A DNA stretch of 64,000 bases. Source: Amycolatopsis mediterranei. GTDB lineage: Bacteria > Actinomycetota > Actinomycetes > Mycobacteriales > Pseudonocardiaceae. The notes beneath the pieces were generated by a model. It saw only the letters and a program-made list of their open reading frames with translations. It searched no databases and had not been told where the DNA came from. Below are positions 42,198 through 50,497 of this stretch, in pieces. Position 1 is the first letter of the stretch, and the number at the start of each line of letters is the position of its first letter. Both the position numbers and the translations under genes were made by a program. The stretch is from assembly GCF_026017845.1 (NCBI RefSeq), contig NZ_CP100416.1, positions 9,364,366 through 9,428,365 on the forward strand, read 5' to 3'.

Positions 42198-42832
42198 GCC
42201 GCGGTGAAGCGCGCGCGGCGGTGCTTCGGCTGCTCGATCTCGTCGACGTACGCGATCGCGAAGTCGTCGCCGCCGATGTGCGACTTGCCGTTCTCGTCGG
42301 TCAGCAGGACGTCACCGCCGATCCGGAACTCGCCCGTGCGCTCGCCGGGGGTCCAGGCGCCGAACTCGGCGGCCGGGCTGACGTAGAACCAGTCGAGGCT
42401 CTCGGGCTGCTCGCGCAGCAGGCCGAGGACCTCGGCGTGGCTGCCGGCCTCGTCCTTGTACTCGGCCGGGAACTCCGGGGTGTCGAACAGCCGCGGGCCA
42501 CCCTCGGCCACGTGCAGGCTCGCCGCGCCGCCGACGAACGACAGCCGGACGCCGTTCTCGCTCGCGATCCGCGCCAGGGCCGGCACCGCGTCGATCAGCT
42601 TCTTGCCGTCGAGCTCGCGGGCCGGGGTGGCGACCACGATGACATCCGCGTCCTTCGCGACCTGCGCGACGAGGTCCTCGTCGTGCAGCGAACCCTGCCG
42701 GGCCTCGACGCCTTCGGGGACCGAGCCCGCGTTGCGCGCGACGCCGACGACTTCGTGTCCGCGACGCAGCGCCTCGGCGCCGATCTTGCCTCCGGCGTAC
42801 CCCGTAGCTCCGAAAACCACCAGCTTGGCCAT
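42191..42832 (-). CDS. NAD(P)-binding (atypical SDR, NmrA-like) protein
   Basis: A 213-residue Rossmann-fold protein. The cofactor motif is KLVVFGATGYAGGKIGAEAL; the atypical-SDR context includes ADVIVVATPARE and LDWFYVSPAAEFG. Resembles YwnB/BVR-B-like NAD(P)-dependent oxidoreductases; substrate unknown. ATG at 42832 follows GAGGAG at good distance. Convergent with the F420-dependent oxidoreductase gene. Confidence 0.85.
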   Translation of the reverse strand: MAKLVVFGATGYAGGKIGAEALRRGHEVVGVARNAGSVPEGVEARQGSLHDEDLVAQVAKDADVIVVATPARELDGKKLIDAVPALARIASENGVRLSFVGGAASLHVAEGGPRLFDTPEFPAEYKDEAGSHAEVLGLLREQPESLDWFYVSPAAEFGAWTPGERTGEFRIGGDVLLTDENGKSHIGGDDFAIAYVDEIEQPKHRRARFTAAY

Positions 42833-42930
42833 GGAATCTCCTCGTTCGTCGTCGGCCTTCCCGGCCGATGGTAGGAACGGAAGATCACCTACTTCAACGG
42901 AAGCAACACACCCGGGGGTAGGTGTCCAGG

Positions 42931-44046
42931 TCAGCCGCCGAGGCCGGCGAACTCCGCGGCCACCCGCTGCTTGACGGCGTCGACGTCCAGGCCCGCGCGC
43001 ACCTCCGCCGTCGCGTTCGGCTTCGACAGCACCTGGTAGCTGGCCGTGCGGTTGGGCAGCTTGAACTTCACCGCGCAGGACAGCTGGATCGTCTTGTACG
43101 GCTCCGCGTCCCCGGCCGTCGTGCACGTCTGCGCGCCGAGCGACTCGGCGCTGACCTCCACCGAGAGGGTGATGTGGACGACGCTCTTCTCCCCCGACGC
43201 CGGCGTGCCGACGACGCTGTTGGAGACGTCGACCGTCGTCGTGCAGGAGCCGACGAAGTCCTTGCAGTCGAGGTGGTCGTTGGTGACGACGGCGCTGGCC
43301 TGCACCAGCCCCTCGAACGGCTGGCCGAGCCCGCCGACGGCGGCGTCGAGGTCGGTGTGGAACGTCTTCACCGCGTCCCCGGCGAGCGTGGCGACCTGGA
43401 ACTCGGCGCCGTACTTCGGGCCGTTCTGCGGGTCGAGCAGCACCGGCGCGAAGCTGACGACGCGGTTCGGCTTGGCCGTCGTGACGCGCAGGACGCTGGG
43501 CGCGGCGCCGAGCTGGTAGACCTCGGTGCCGTCCGGCTGCTTCGCCTTGACCGGCTCACCCTGCCGGTCGAGCCCGGCCAGCGCCTTGCGCAGCCCGGCG
43601 GCGAGCGCCGGCGGGGCGAACCGGGCCGCCGGGTCGAAGGGCAGTTCGGAGCCGAGCGAGCGCACCCAGCTCGTGCCGAACTGCGTGCCCTCGTCGATGG
43701 CGTGCGCCTTCCAGTAGTCGGCGTCGGCCTGCAGGTAGAACTGGGCGGCGGCGGCCGTCACCTGGATGAAGCGGCCGTCGAGCGGCAGCCCGCCGAAGGC
43801 GTAGCCGCCGCGGGTGATCCGGAACTGCTGATCGGCGCCCTGCACCGTGGACTTCAGCGCGATCGCGGGCGCCTGGCCCAGCGCCGTGAGGGCCGCGTCG
43901 ACCGCTTCGCGCTGCTCGGCGCGCCGGTCCGCCGTCGCCTGGTCGGCCGCGGAGACACCGGCGGTGCCGGCGACCGCCACCTGGCAGCCCGCCAGCAGCC
44001 CACCCAGCAGCAGCACCGCCGCCACTCTGCTCGCTCGAGCCCGCAT
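42931..44046 (-). CDS. lipoprotein of unknown function
   Basis: A 371-residue secreted lipoprotein with the lipobox LLAGC. The mature protein begins Gln/Val/Ala-rich, then contains a large mixed alpha/beta region and several Cys residues in the C-terminal half (CKDFVGSCTTTVDVSNS and QTCTTAGDAEPYKTIQLSC), suggesting two disulfides. I do not recognise a family with certainty; a LppX/LprAFG-like lipid carrier is possible but not shown. Its place between prs and rplY is the position of lpqT in M. tuberculosis, although here it is on the opposite strand. Confidence 0.75.
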   Translation of the reverse strand: MRARASRVAAVLLLGGLLAGCQVAVAGTAGVSAADQATADRRAEQREAVDAALTALGQAPAIALKSTVQGADQQFRITRGGYAFGGLPLDGRFIQVTAAAAQFYLQADADYWKAHAIDEGTQFGTSWVRSLGSELPFDPAARFAPPALAAGLRKALAGLDRQGEPVKAKQPDGTEVYQLGAAPSVLRVTTAKPNRVVSFAPVLLDPQNGPKYGAEFQVATLAGDAVKTFHTDLDAAVGGLGQPFEGLVQASAVVTNDHLDCKDFVGSCTTTVDVSNSVVGTPASGEKSVVHITLSVEVSAESLGAQTCTTAGDAEPYKTIQLSCAVKFKLPNRTASYQVLSKPNATAEVRAGLDVDAVKQRVAAEFAGLGG

Positions 44047-44376
44047 TTACCGCCCCCTGCTCTCCCGCTACCGAGCACACCTCGGCCGGCGTTGTCCCGC
44101 CACCGGATTTGTGTCGTCACGTACCGGGGTTCCAGGAGGGTTCTAGCCTGGGCCGGGCACCCGCCGCAACCCACCGTGATGAGGTTGGTTTACACTCTTG
44201 AGGTTGTCTCGGCGAGGCGGGGCCCTTCTGGGGTGCCCGGCGTGATCGACGCGGCGGCTCGAGTAGCCCCCGTCGTCGTGCACGCCCGGAAACTCGCCGC
44301 CGGAACTTCCTTGAACAGAACACATCGGCTTCCCCCGCCGCAGCATGCTGTCTTTGATTTGAAGGAGTGCCACACC
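44047..44376. other. 330-base gap upstream of rplY, with long-range inverted repeat
   Basis: No gene is supported. GCCGGGCACCC (44152-44162) and GGGTGCCCGGC (44231-44241) are an exact 11-bp inverted repeat 68 bases apart. TTTACACTCTTG at about 44188-44199 may hold a -10 element. The GAAGGAG site of rplY is at 44361-44367. The gap must contain the promoters of both the lipoprotein gene and rplY. Confidence 0.6.
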
Positions 44377-44976
44377 GTGTCCGAGGTACGTCTGTCCGTC
44401 GAGCCGCGCACCGAGTTCGGCAAGGGCGCCGCGCGCCGCACGCGTCGCGCCGGCAAGATCCCCGCCGTCCTCTACGGCCACGGGTCGGACCCGCGGCACT
44501 TCGCGCTGCCGGCGATCGAGTTCGCCCGCGTCGTCCGCGAGAACGGCTCGAACGCCGTCATCACGCTGGACCTGGAGGGCTCGGTCGAGCTGGCGCTCAC
44601 CAAGACCATCGTGGTCCACCCGCTGAAGAACTACATCGAGCACGTCGACCTGCTGGTCGTGAAGCGCGGCGAGAAGATCGTCGTCGACGTCCCCGTCGTC
44701 GTGACCGGCAACCCCGGCCCGGGCGGCCTGGTCAACCAGGACGTCGACACCCTGCAGGTCGAGGTCGAGGCGCTGCACATCCCGGAGCAGTTCGAGGTCT
44801 CGATCGAGGGCCTCGAGATCGGTTCCCAGGTGCTGGCCGGCCAGGTCGAGCTGCCGCAGGGCGCGACCCTGGTCACCGACCCGGAGTCGCTCGTCGTGGC
44901 CGTCAACGAGCCGCAGCGTGAAGAGGCCGGCGACGAGGACGAGGCGGGCGAAGAGCCCACCGAAGCGGCCGAATAA
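44377..44976 (+). CDS. rplY: 50S ribosomal protein L25, general stress (CTC) type
   Basis: A 199-residue L25/TL5/CTC protein that binds 5S rRNA. The N-terminal L25 domain (about 1-95) has RTEFGKGAARRTRRAGKIPA and VLYGHGSDPRHFALPA. The longer C-terminal beta domain follows, ending in a Glu-rich acidic tail (EEAGDEDEAGEEPTEAAE). GTG at 44377 preceded by GAAGGAG. The pth gene begins 9 bases downstream. Confidence 0.96.
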   Translation: MSEVRLSVEPRTEFGKGAARRTRRAGKIPAVLYGHGSDPRHFALPAIEFARVVRENGSNAVITLDLEGSVELALTKTIVVHPLKNYIEHVDLLVVKRGEKIVVDVPVVVTGNPGPGGLVNQDVDTLQVEVEALHIPEQFEVSIEGLEIGSQVLAGQVELPQGATLVTDPESLVVAVNEPQREEAGDEDEAGEEPTEAAE

Positions 44977-44985
44977 CATCGCCGC

Positions 44986-45579
44986 ATGACGGAAGACCTG
45001 CCTGGGGCCGGCGAGCTGATCCTGCTCGCCGGCCTCGGCAATCCCGGACCCCAGTACGCCGGAAACCGGCACAATGTCGGGTTCATGGTGCTGGACGAGC
45101 TGGCCGCCCGCATCGGCGGCAAGTTCAAGACGCACAAGTCCGGCGGCGAAGTCCTCGAGGGCCGGCTGGCCGGCCGCCGCGTGGTGCTGGTGAAGCCGCG
45201 GTCGTACATGAACCTCTCCGGCGGGCCGGTGGCCGGCGCGGCGAAGTTCTACAAGATCGAGCCGTCCGGCGTCGTCGTGGTGCACGACGAGCTCGACGTC
45301 GACTTCGGCACGCTGAAGCTGAAGTTCGGCGGCGGCGACAACGGCCACAACGGACTCCGCTCGATCTCGAAGTCGCTGGGCACCCGCGACTACTACCGGG
45401 TGCGGTTCGGCATCGGCCGCCCACCCGGCCGCCAGGACCCGGCGGACTTCGTGCTGAAGGACTTTTCGACGGTCGAGCGCAAAGAACTCCCGTTGGAGGT
45501 GGACCGGTGCGCGGACGCGACCGAAGCACTGATCGGCACCGGCCTCGCCGCCGCGCAGAACTCCTTCCACGCGGGCTGA
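44986..45579 (+). CDS. pth: peptidyl-tRNA hydrolase
   Basis: A 197-residue Pth that releases tRNA from prematurely ended peptidyl-tRNA. Catalytic His is in GNRHNVGFMVLDELA after GLGNPGPQYAG. The second signature is VVHDELDVDFGTLKLKFGG, followed by GHNGLRSI. Full family length. Probably in one operon with rplY. Confidence 0.97.
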   Translation: MTEDLPGAGELILLAGLGNPGPQYAGNRHNVGFMVLDELAARIGGKFKTHKSGGEVLEGRLAGRRVVLVKPRSYMNLSGGPVAGAAKFYKIEPSGVVVVHDELDVDFGTLKLKFGGGDNGHNGLRSISKSLGTRDYYRVRFGIGRPPGRQDPADFVLKDFSTVERKELPLEVDRCADATEALIGTGLAAAQNSFHAG

Positions 45580-45600
45580 CATGGGTGGCGAGGTGAAGCC

Positions 45601-45921
45601 ATGACCCCCGACGAAGCTCGGTCGATCGCCTTCGGCAAGCCCCGGTTCGGCCGGCGCGGCTACAACGAGGACGAGGTGGACGCCTTCCTCGACCTCATCG
45701 CGGAGGCGCTGGCCGGGCGGAACATCCTCACGCCGGACGACATCCACTACGTCGAGTTCACGATCATGCCGGTCGGCATGCGCAGCTACGACCAGGCCCA
45801 GGTCGACCTGTTCCTCGACGAGGCCGAGGCGGCGCTGGTGGAGCTGCGCAACCCGCGGCCGGCGGAGGTCGAGGAGGAGCGGCGGCCGCAGGGGCCCCGG
45901 AAGTGGTTCGGGCGCGGCTGA
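45601..45921 (+). CDS. small protein with two DivIVA-type repeats (paralogue 1)
   Basis: A 106-residue protein. Two copies of the DivIVA N-terminal pattern are visible: IAFGKPRFGRRGYNEDEVDA then FLD, and VEFTIMPVGMRSYDQAQVDL then FLDEAE. There is no extended coiled coil; the tail is short, acidic then basic, ending KWFGRG. DivIVA proteins bind curved membranes and recruit partners; this mini form could act as a modulator. A homologue follows at 46113. Confidence 0.8.
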   Translation: MTPDEARSIAFGKPRFGRRGYNEDEVDAFLDLIAEALAGRNILTPDDIHYVEFTIMPVGMRSYDQAQVDLFLDEAEAALVELRNPRPAEVEEERRPQGPRKWFGRG

Positions 45922-45981
45922 CAGCACTTCTTGTCGGGTGTCACGGTGTGAACCCGGACACACAGCGCTGAGTAGCGCAAG

Positions 45982-46021
45982 CTCACCCGAAGGCGGGCGC
46001 GGGCCCGCCCGTCGGGGTGAG
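45982..46021 (+). terminator. long hairpin between DivIVA-like genes
   Basis: CTCACCCGA then AGGCGGGC (45982-45998) pairs with GCCCGCC and TCGGGGTGAG (ending 46021), with one bulged base and a short GC loop. It stands between the two DivIVA-repeat genes and probably ends the first transcript. Confidence 0.6.
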
Positions 46022-46112
46022 GTTGGGGTCAGCCCCTTTCGGGCAGCCTGTTCACGGGTTAGGACGGTGTACGGGAGTTCGCACCCGCCCTACCCCGGAA
46101 TCGGAGAGTTCC

Positions 46113-46469
46113 ATGTCGTTCACCGCCGAAGACCTCGCCGAGGTCACCTTCGGTCACGCCCCGATCGGCCGCCGTGGTTACGCGAAGCACGAGGTGGACG
46201 CGTTCATCCGGCGGATCGCCAAGACGCTCGCCGACGAGGACGACCTGACCGCCGCCGAAGTGCACCACGTGATGTTCGCGAAGCCGCTGATCGGTAAGCG
46301 CGGCTACGACGAGCGGGAGGTCGACGAGTTCCTCGACGCGGTGGAGGACCAGCTCGCCGCCCGTACCGGCCAGGCCCCCGACCTCCCCGGCGCCCGCACG
46401 GCGCCCGAAGCCACCACCGAGCGCGCCGCCCCACCGACGCTCCGGGCGGTGCGCGTCCAGCAACGCTGA
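46113..46469 (+). CDS. small protein with two DivIVA-type repeats (paralogue 2)
   Basis: A 118-residue paralogue of the preceding gene. The repeats are VTFGHAPIGRRGYAKHEVDA with FIRR, and VMFAKPLIGKRGYDEREVDE with FLDAVED. The tail is Pro/Ala-rich and likely disordered. It probably binds membranes or the polar DivIVA/Wag31 complex; this is inferred from the repeat only. Convergent with the acyl-CoA synthetase gene, with the dispersed palindrome between them. Confidence 0.8.
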   Translation: MSFTAEDLAEVTFGHAPIGRRGYAKHEVDAFIRRIAKTLADEDDLTAAEVHHVMFAKPLIGKRGYDEREVDEFLDAVEDQLAARTGQAPDLPGARTAPEATTERAAPPTLRAVRVQQR

Positions 46470-46476
46470 CCCCGAA

Positions 46477-46531
46477 CGCAGTGAATGACTCATTCATGTC
46501 ATCTGACGACATGAATGAGTCATTCACTGCG
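46477..46531. repeat. 24-bp inverted repeat (dispersed palindrome, copy 2)
   Basis: The left arm begins CGCAGTGAATGACTCATT (46477 on) and its exact complement ends at 46531; the loop is ATCTGAC (46501-46507). The outer 18 bases of the arms match copy 1 at 4929-4985, while the inner stem and loop differ. It lies between convergent genes, where it may act as a two-way terminator. Confidence 0.95.
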
Positions 46532-46535
46532 TCGA

Positions 46536-48293
46536 TCAGGCGTCCGCGTTCTTCTTGATCCGGTCCGCGAACTGCTGCGCCGTCGCCGCGCGCTTGACCT
46601 TGCCCGACGGCGTCTTCGGGAGGCTGCCCGCCGGGAGCACCACCACCGCGTACGGCCGCATGTCGACGGCGTCGCGGACCCGGGCCGACACCTGCTTCAT
46701 CAGGTTCTTCTCGGCTTCGGCGTCCCCCGCCAGCTTCGACTCGAGGACCACCGCGAACCGTTCGCGGCGGCTGCCCGCGTCCAGCCGGACCGCCACCGCG
46801 TTGCCCGCGCGCACGCCCTCGACCGAGGTCGCCGCGCGCTCGATGTCGGTCGGGTACAGGTTGCGGCCGCCCATGATGATGACGTCCTTGCGGCGGCCGC
46901 AGATGACGATCTGGCCGTCCACCAGGTAACCGAGGTCGCCGGTGTTCAGCCACCCGTCCTCGTCCTGCGTCGCGAGCGGGCCGTCCATGGTCAGGTAGCC
47001 GGGGGTCACAGCCTCGCCGCGCAGCCGGATCTCGCCGACCTCGCGCTCGTCGACGCGCTTGCCGGCGTCGTCGACGATCTCCGCTTCCAGCCCGTCGAGG
47101 GGCCGGCCGAGCAGGGCGAACGACCGGACACCGTCGGTGCCGCGCCGCGGGTCGCCTTCGGGGACGGGCACCGCGCGGTTCTCCGCCTCCAGCGCGTCGG
47201 CTTCGACGACGTCGAGGGTGAGACCGGTGAACAGCGGCGCGAACGACACCGCGAGCGTCGCTTCGGCCATGCCGTAGGCCGGGAAGACGCATTCCGCCGG
47301 CATCTTGAACCGGGCTCCGGCGTCCACGAAGGTCTGGACGGCGGTCTCGTCGATGGGCTCGGCGCCGTTCAGCGCGATGCGCAGCTTCGAGAGGTCGTAG
47401 GCGTCATCCTCGTCGACGCGCGCCATCCGGCGTCCGACGATGGCGTACGCGAAGTTCGGCGCCGCCGTCGTGGTGCCGTGGTACTTCGTGATGAGCTCCG
47501 GCCAGATCAGCGGCCCGGAGAGGAACTCGACCGGCGTGATCTTGACCAGCTCGACGCCGAAGGTCATCGGCACGGTCAGGAAGCCGACCATCCCCATGTC
47601 GTGGAACGTCGGCAGCCAGGACACCATCACGTCGACGTCGAAGTCGAACTCCGCGCGCTCGACCATGGCCTTGACGTTGGAGTACAGGTTCCCGTAGGTG
47701 ATCCGCACCGCCTTGGGGTCGGCGGTCGAGCCGCTGGTGAGCTGCAGCAGCGCGGTGTCGCCCTCATCGGTGACGACGACGTCCGGCAGCGGCTCGGCGG
47801 CGGCGAGCTCGGTGATGAGCTGGAAGCCGATGCCCTTCTGCTCCAGGACGGGCGCCAGCTGGTCGAACGGCTCGCCCAGCAGCACTGTGACATTCCGGGG
47901 CCCAGCCCCGGACCCCGGCCGGGGGGCAAGCCCCCCTGGACCCCCCAAAGCGTCCTGGTCTGAGCCGATCATGCCGAGCACCCGCACGGTGTCTTCGGCC
48001 CACTCGGCGAGATCGGTGCGCGGGGTCGGCTGGTGCAGCATGGTGACGCTGCCACCGGCCAGCCAGACGGCCTGCACGGTCGGCGCGATCAGCACCGGCG
48101 CGGCGGCCAGCACCCCGACCGCCGTCCCGCGCTCGAACCCGCCCGCGACGAGCCCGCCGGCGATTCGCCGGGCTTCTTCGTGCACCTCGGCCCAGGTCCG
48201 CCGGACCGGCTCCTTCGGCTCTCCGGTGACCATGCCGCGCTGCTGCCCCCGCTTCGTCGCGGTGGCGACGAGCGTGTCCACGAACCTGCTCAT
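46536..48293 (-). CDS. acyl-AMP/acyl-CoA ligase (FadD/FAAL-like)
   Basis: A 585-residue adenylate-forming enzyme. The phosphate loop is LQLTSGSTADPKAVRIT, motif A4 lies in LPTFHDMGMVGFL, the A5 block is FPAYGMAEATLAVSF, A7 is GWLNTGDLGYLVDGQIVICG, and A10 ends LPKTPSGKVKR (catalytic Lys). The start of the FAAL-type signature and the position equal to pks16 (Rv1013) suggest activation of fatty acids. The stretch around residues 113-136 (Gly/Pro-rich) is coded by a repeat element and is probably an insertion. Confidence 0.9.
   Translation of the reverse strand: MSRFVDTLVATATKRGQQRGMVTGEPKEPVRRTWAEVHEEARRIAGGLVAGGFERGTAVGVLAAAPVLIAPTVQAVWLAGGSVTMLHQPTPRTDLAEWAEDTVRVLGMIGSDQDALGGPGGLAPRPGSGAGPRNVTVLLGEPFDQLAPVLEQKGIGFQLITELAAAEPLPDVVVTDEGDTALLQLTSGSTADPKAVRITYGNLYSNVKAMVERAEFDFDVDVMVSWLPTFHDMGMVGFLTVPMTFGVELVKITPVEFLSGPLIWPELITKYHGTTTAAPNFAYAIVGRRMARVDEDDAYDLSKLRIALNGAEPIDETAVQTFVDAGARFKMPAECVFPAYGMAEATLAVSFAPLFTGLTLDVVEADALEAENRAVPVPEGDPRRGTDGVRSFALLGRPLDGLEAEIVDDAGKRVDEREVGEIRLRGEAVTPGYLTMDGPLATQDEDGWLNTGDLGYLVDGQIVICGRRKDVIIMGGRNLYPTDIERAATSVEGVRAGNAVAVRLDAGSRRERFAVVLESKLAGDAEAEKNLMKQVSARVRDAVDMRPYAVVVLPAGSLPKTPSGKVKRAATAQQFADRIKKNADA
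47889..47954 (-). repeat. dispersed GC-rich hairpin element inside acyl-CoA synthetase gene (copy B)
   Basis: On the minus (coding) strand this reads from ACGCTTTGGGGGGTCCAGG to CGGGGCTGGGCCCCGG, with internal G-run/C-run hairpins. It matches copy A (8951-9007) in order and spacing of its blocks. It is in frame and codes for about 22 extra residues, LGGPGGLAPRPGSGAG and flanks, between SDQ and VTVLLGEP, where related ligases have no such stretch. Confidence 0.7.
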
Positions 48294-48318
48294 GAGGCAG
48301 ACATTACTGGCAGCCGTG

Positions 48319-50085
48319 TCACTCCAGCAGTTCGGACGTCTCCAGCCAGCGGCCCTCGACGTCCTCGATCTCGCCCTGGACGCCCTTCAGCTCCGCGTTG
48401 AGCTCCATCAGCTTCGCCGGGTCTGTCGCCGCCGCCAGCAGCGACGCGTGGAGCTTCTGCTCCTTCGCGTGCAGCTGGTCGAGCTTGCGCTCCAGCCGGC
48501 CGAGTTCCTTCTGGGCCGCGCGCAGGTCCGCCGCCGACTTCTTCGCCTCGGTCTTGGCCGCCGTCGAGGCCGCCGCGGGCGCCGGTTCCTTGGCGAGGGC
48601 GCGGCGGTTCAGGTACTCCTCGATGCCGCCCGGGAGGTGGGTGATCCGGCCGTCGCCGAACAAGGCGACGATCGTGTCGCACACCCGCTCCACCAGGTAG
48701 CGGTCGTGGGAGACCACGACCATCGTGCCCGGCCAGCCGTCGAGGAGGTCCTCCAGCTGCTGCAGCGTGTCGATGTCCAGGTCGTTCGTCGGCTCGTCGA
48801 GCAGCAGCACGTTCGGCTCGGCCATCAGCAGCCGGCACAGCTGCAGCCGGCGCCGCTCGCCGCCGGAGAGGTCCGCGACCGGCGTCCACTGGCGCGCCTG
48901 GGGGAACCCGAGCTTCTCGCCCAGCTGCGACGCCGTCATCTCCTGCTTGCCGAACACCACGCGCCCGGCCACCTGCTCGATCGCCTGCAGCACACGCAGG
49001 TCGCCGGGCAGGTCGTCGAGCTCCTGGCGCAGGTGCGCGAGCGCGACGGTCTTGCCCTCGATCCGGCGGCCGGTCGAGCCCTCGATGTCGCCGCCGAGCA
49101 GCTTCAGCAGCGACGTCTTGCCCGAGCCGTTGATGCCCACCAGGCCGATCCGGTCGCCCGGCCCGATCCGCCAGGTGACGTGGTCGAGCAGCGTCCGCTC
49201 GCCGACCTGGTACGTCGTGTCTTCCAGCTCCAGCACGGTCTTCCCGAGCCGCCGCTTCGCGAACGCCTGCAGCTCGACGGAGTCCCGCGGCGGCGGGACG
49301 TCGGCGATCAGCGCTTCGGCCGCCTCGATGCGGTAGCGCGGCTTCGACGAGCGTGCCTGCGGGCCGCGGCGCAGCCACGCCAGCTCCTTGCGGGCCAGGT
49401 TCTGCCGCTTCTCCTCGGCCGTCGCGGCCAGCCGCGCCCGCTCGGCGCGCGCGAAGATCCAGTCGGCGTAACCACCTTCGTACTGCTCGACGCGGCCGTT
49501 CGCGACCTCCCACGTCAGCGTCGCGACGGTGTCGAGGAACCACCGGTCGTGCGTGACGACCACGACCGCGATCCGCCGGGTCAGCAGGTGGTCGGCGAGC
49601 CACTGGACACCTTCGACGTCCAAGTGGTTGGTCGGTTCGTCGAGCACGACGAGGTCGAGCTCGCCGGTCAGCGCGGCCGCCAGCGAAACGCGGCGCCGCT
49701 CGCCACCGGAGAGGTTCGCGGTCGGCGTGTCGAGCCCGATCGCGGTGATACCCAGACCGTCCACAATGGATCGGACGCGCGCGTCCGCCGCCCATTCGTG
49801 CTCGGCGCCGTAGCGTTCGAGCACGACCTCGCCGACGCTGCTGCCGTGCGGCAACTCGGTCCGCTGGGTGACGACGGCCATCCGCAGGCCGCCGACGTGG
49901 CTCACCCGCCCGGAATCGGGCTCGGCGAGTCCGGAAAGGACTTCCAGCAGGGTGGTCTTGCCGCCGCCGTTGAGGCCGACGACGCCGATGCGCTGCCCGG
50001 CCGCGACGCCGAGGGAGACGCCGTCCAGGAGCGGGCGAACCCCGTAGGACTTGCTCACCGACTCGAGATTGACCAGGTTGGCCAT
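48319..50085 (-). CDS. ABC-F family ATPase (ribosome-associated or antibiotic-resistance type)
   Basis: A 588-residue protein with two ATPase domains and no membrane segments, the ABC-F arrangement (Uup/EttA/Rv-type). Walker A motifs are GLNGGGKTTLLEVL and GINGSGKTSLLKLL, signatures LSGGERRRVSLA and LSGGERRRLQLC, and Walker B VVLDEPTNHLDVEG and LLLDEPTNDLDIDT. The C-terminal region is a coiled coil (Uup-type). Such proteins act on the ribosome E site or in DNA handling. Start ATG at 50085; the ASCH gene ends 4 bases upstream. Confidence 0.93.
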   Translation of the reverse strand: MANLVNLESVSKSYGVRPLLDGVSLGVAAGQRIGVVGLNGGGKTTLLEVLSGLAEPDSGRVSHVGGLRMAVVTQRTELPHGSSVGEVVLERYGAEHEWAADARVRSIVDGLGITAIGLDTPTANLSGGERRRVSLAAALTGELDLVVLDEPTNHLDVEGVQWLADHLLTRRIAVVVVTHDRWFLDTVATLTWEVANGRVEQYEGGYADWIFARAERARLAATAEEKRQNLARKELAWLRRGPQARSSKPRYRIEAAEALIADVPPPRDSVELQAFAKRRLGKTVLELEDTTYQVGERTLLDHVTWRIGPGDRIGLVGINGSGKTSLLKLLGGDIEGSTGRRIEGKTVALAHLRQELDDLPGDLRVLQAIEQVAGRVVFGKQEMTASQLGEKLGFPQARQWTPVADLSGGERRRLQLCRLLMAEPNVLLLDEPTNDLDIDTLQQLEDLLDGWPGTMVVVSHDRYLVERVCDTIVALFGDGRITHLPGGIEEYLNRRALAKEPAPAAASTAAKTEAKKSAADLRAAQKELGRLERKLDQLHAKEQKLHASLLAAATDPAKLMELNAELKGVQGEIEDVEGRWLETSELLE

Positions 50086-50089
50086 CCGT

Positions 50090-50497
50090 TCAGCCGATCC
50101 TTTCAACGATGATGAACCGGGTCGCCACGACCATGGTCGCGTCGTCCACGGTGAATTCCGGATCTTCGAGCGCGGCGCGCATTTCGTCGCCCTGCCAGTA
50201 CTCCGTGTGGCCGGCGCGCCATCCGGCGACGCTCGTGTCGCCCTCACCCTCGTCGAGCGCGTGCTGCAAGTCCACTTCGGACAGAGGAAGCACGCGCACC
50301 TCGGTGGTCTCGAGCACCGCGACCCCCACGCCGGCCGAGTCGATCATCAGCTCGCGCTCGCCGACGACAGGCAGCTCTTCGCCGTACTTCTCGTACTCGG
50401 CGACCAAGCCGGTGGTCGACGTCTTCTCCCCGCGCAGGATCGCCGCGACCAGCTTGTCGCGCAGCGGGCCGGGGAACGCGAACTCGGCGTGCTTCAC
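50090..50497 (-). CDS. ASCH domain protein
   Basis: A 135-residue ASCH-domain protein, the PUA-like fold used for RNA or nucleotide binding. The N-terminal motif KLVAAILRGEKTSTTGLV is typical, and WQGDEMRAALEDPEF and ATRFIIVERIG follow. Some ASCH proteins hydrolyse N4-acetylcytidine or bind RNA; role here unknown. The GTG start overlaps the ispE stop by 4 bases. It lies between ispE and the ABC-F gene. Confidence 0.85.
   Translation of the reverse strand: MKHAEFAFPGPLRDKLVAAILRGEKTSTTGLVAEYEKYGEELPVVGERELMIDSAGVGVAVLETTEVRVLPLSEVDLQHALDEGEGDTSVAGWRAGHTEYWQGDEMRAALEDPEFTVDDATMVVATRFIIVERIG

Noticed and set aside
46536..48293. Acyl-CoA synthetase gene as part of a polyketide cluster, because the M. 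tuberculosis counterpart is named pks16
   Set aside because: No ketosynthase, acyltransferase or carrier protein genes are in the window; the enzyme is a stand-alone adenylate-forming ligase.
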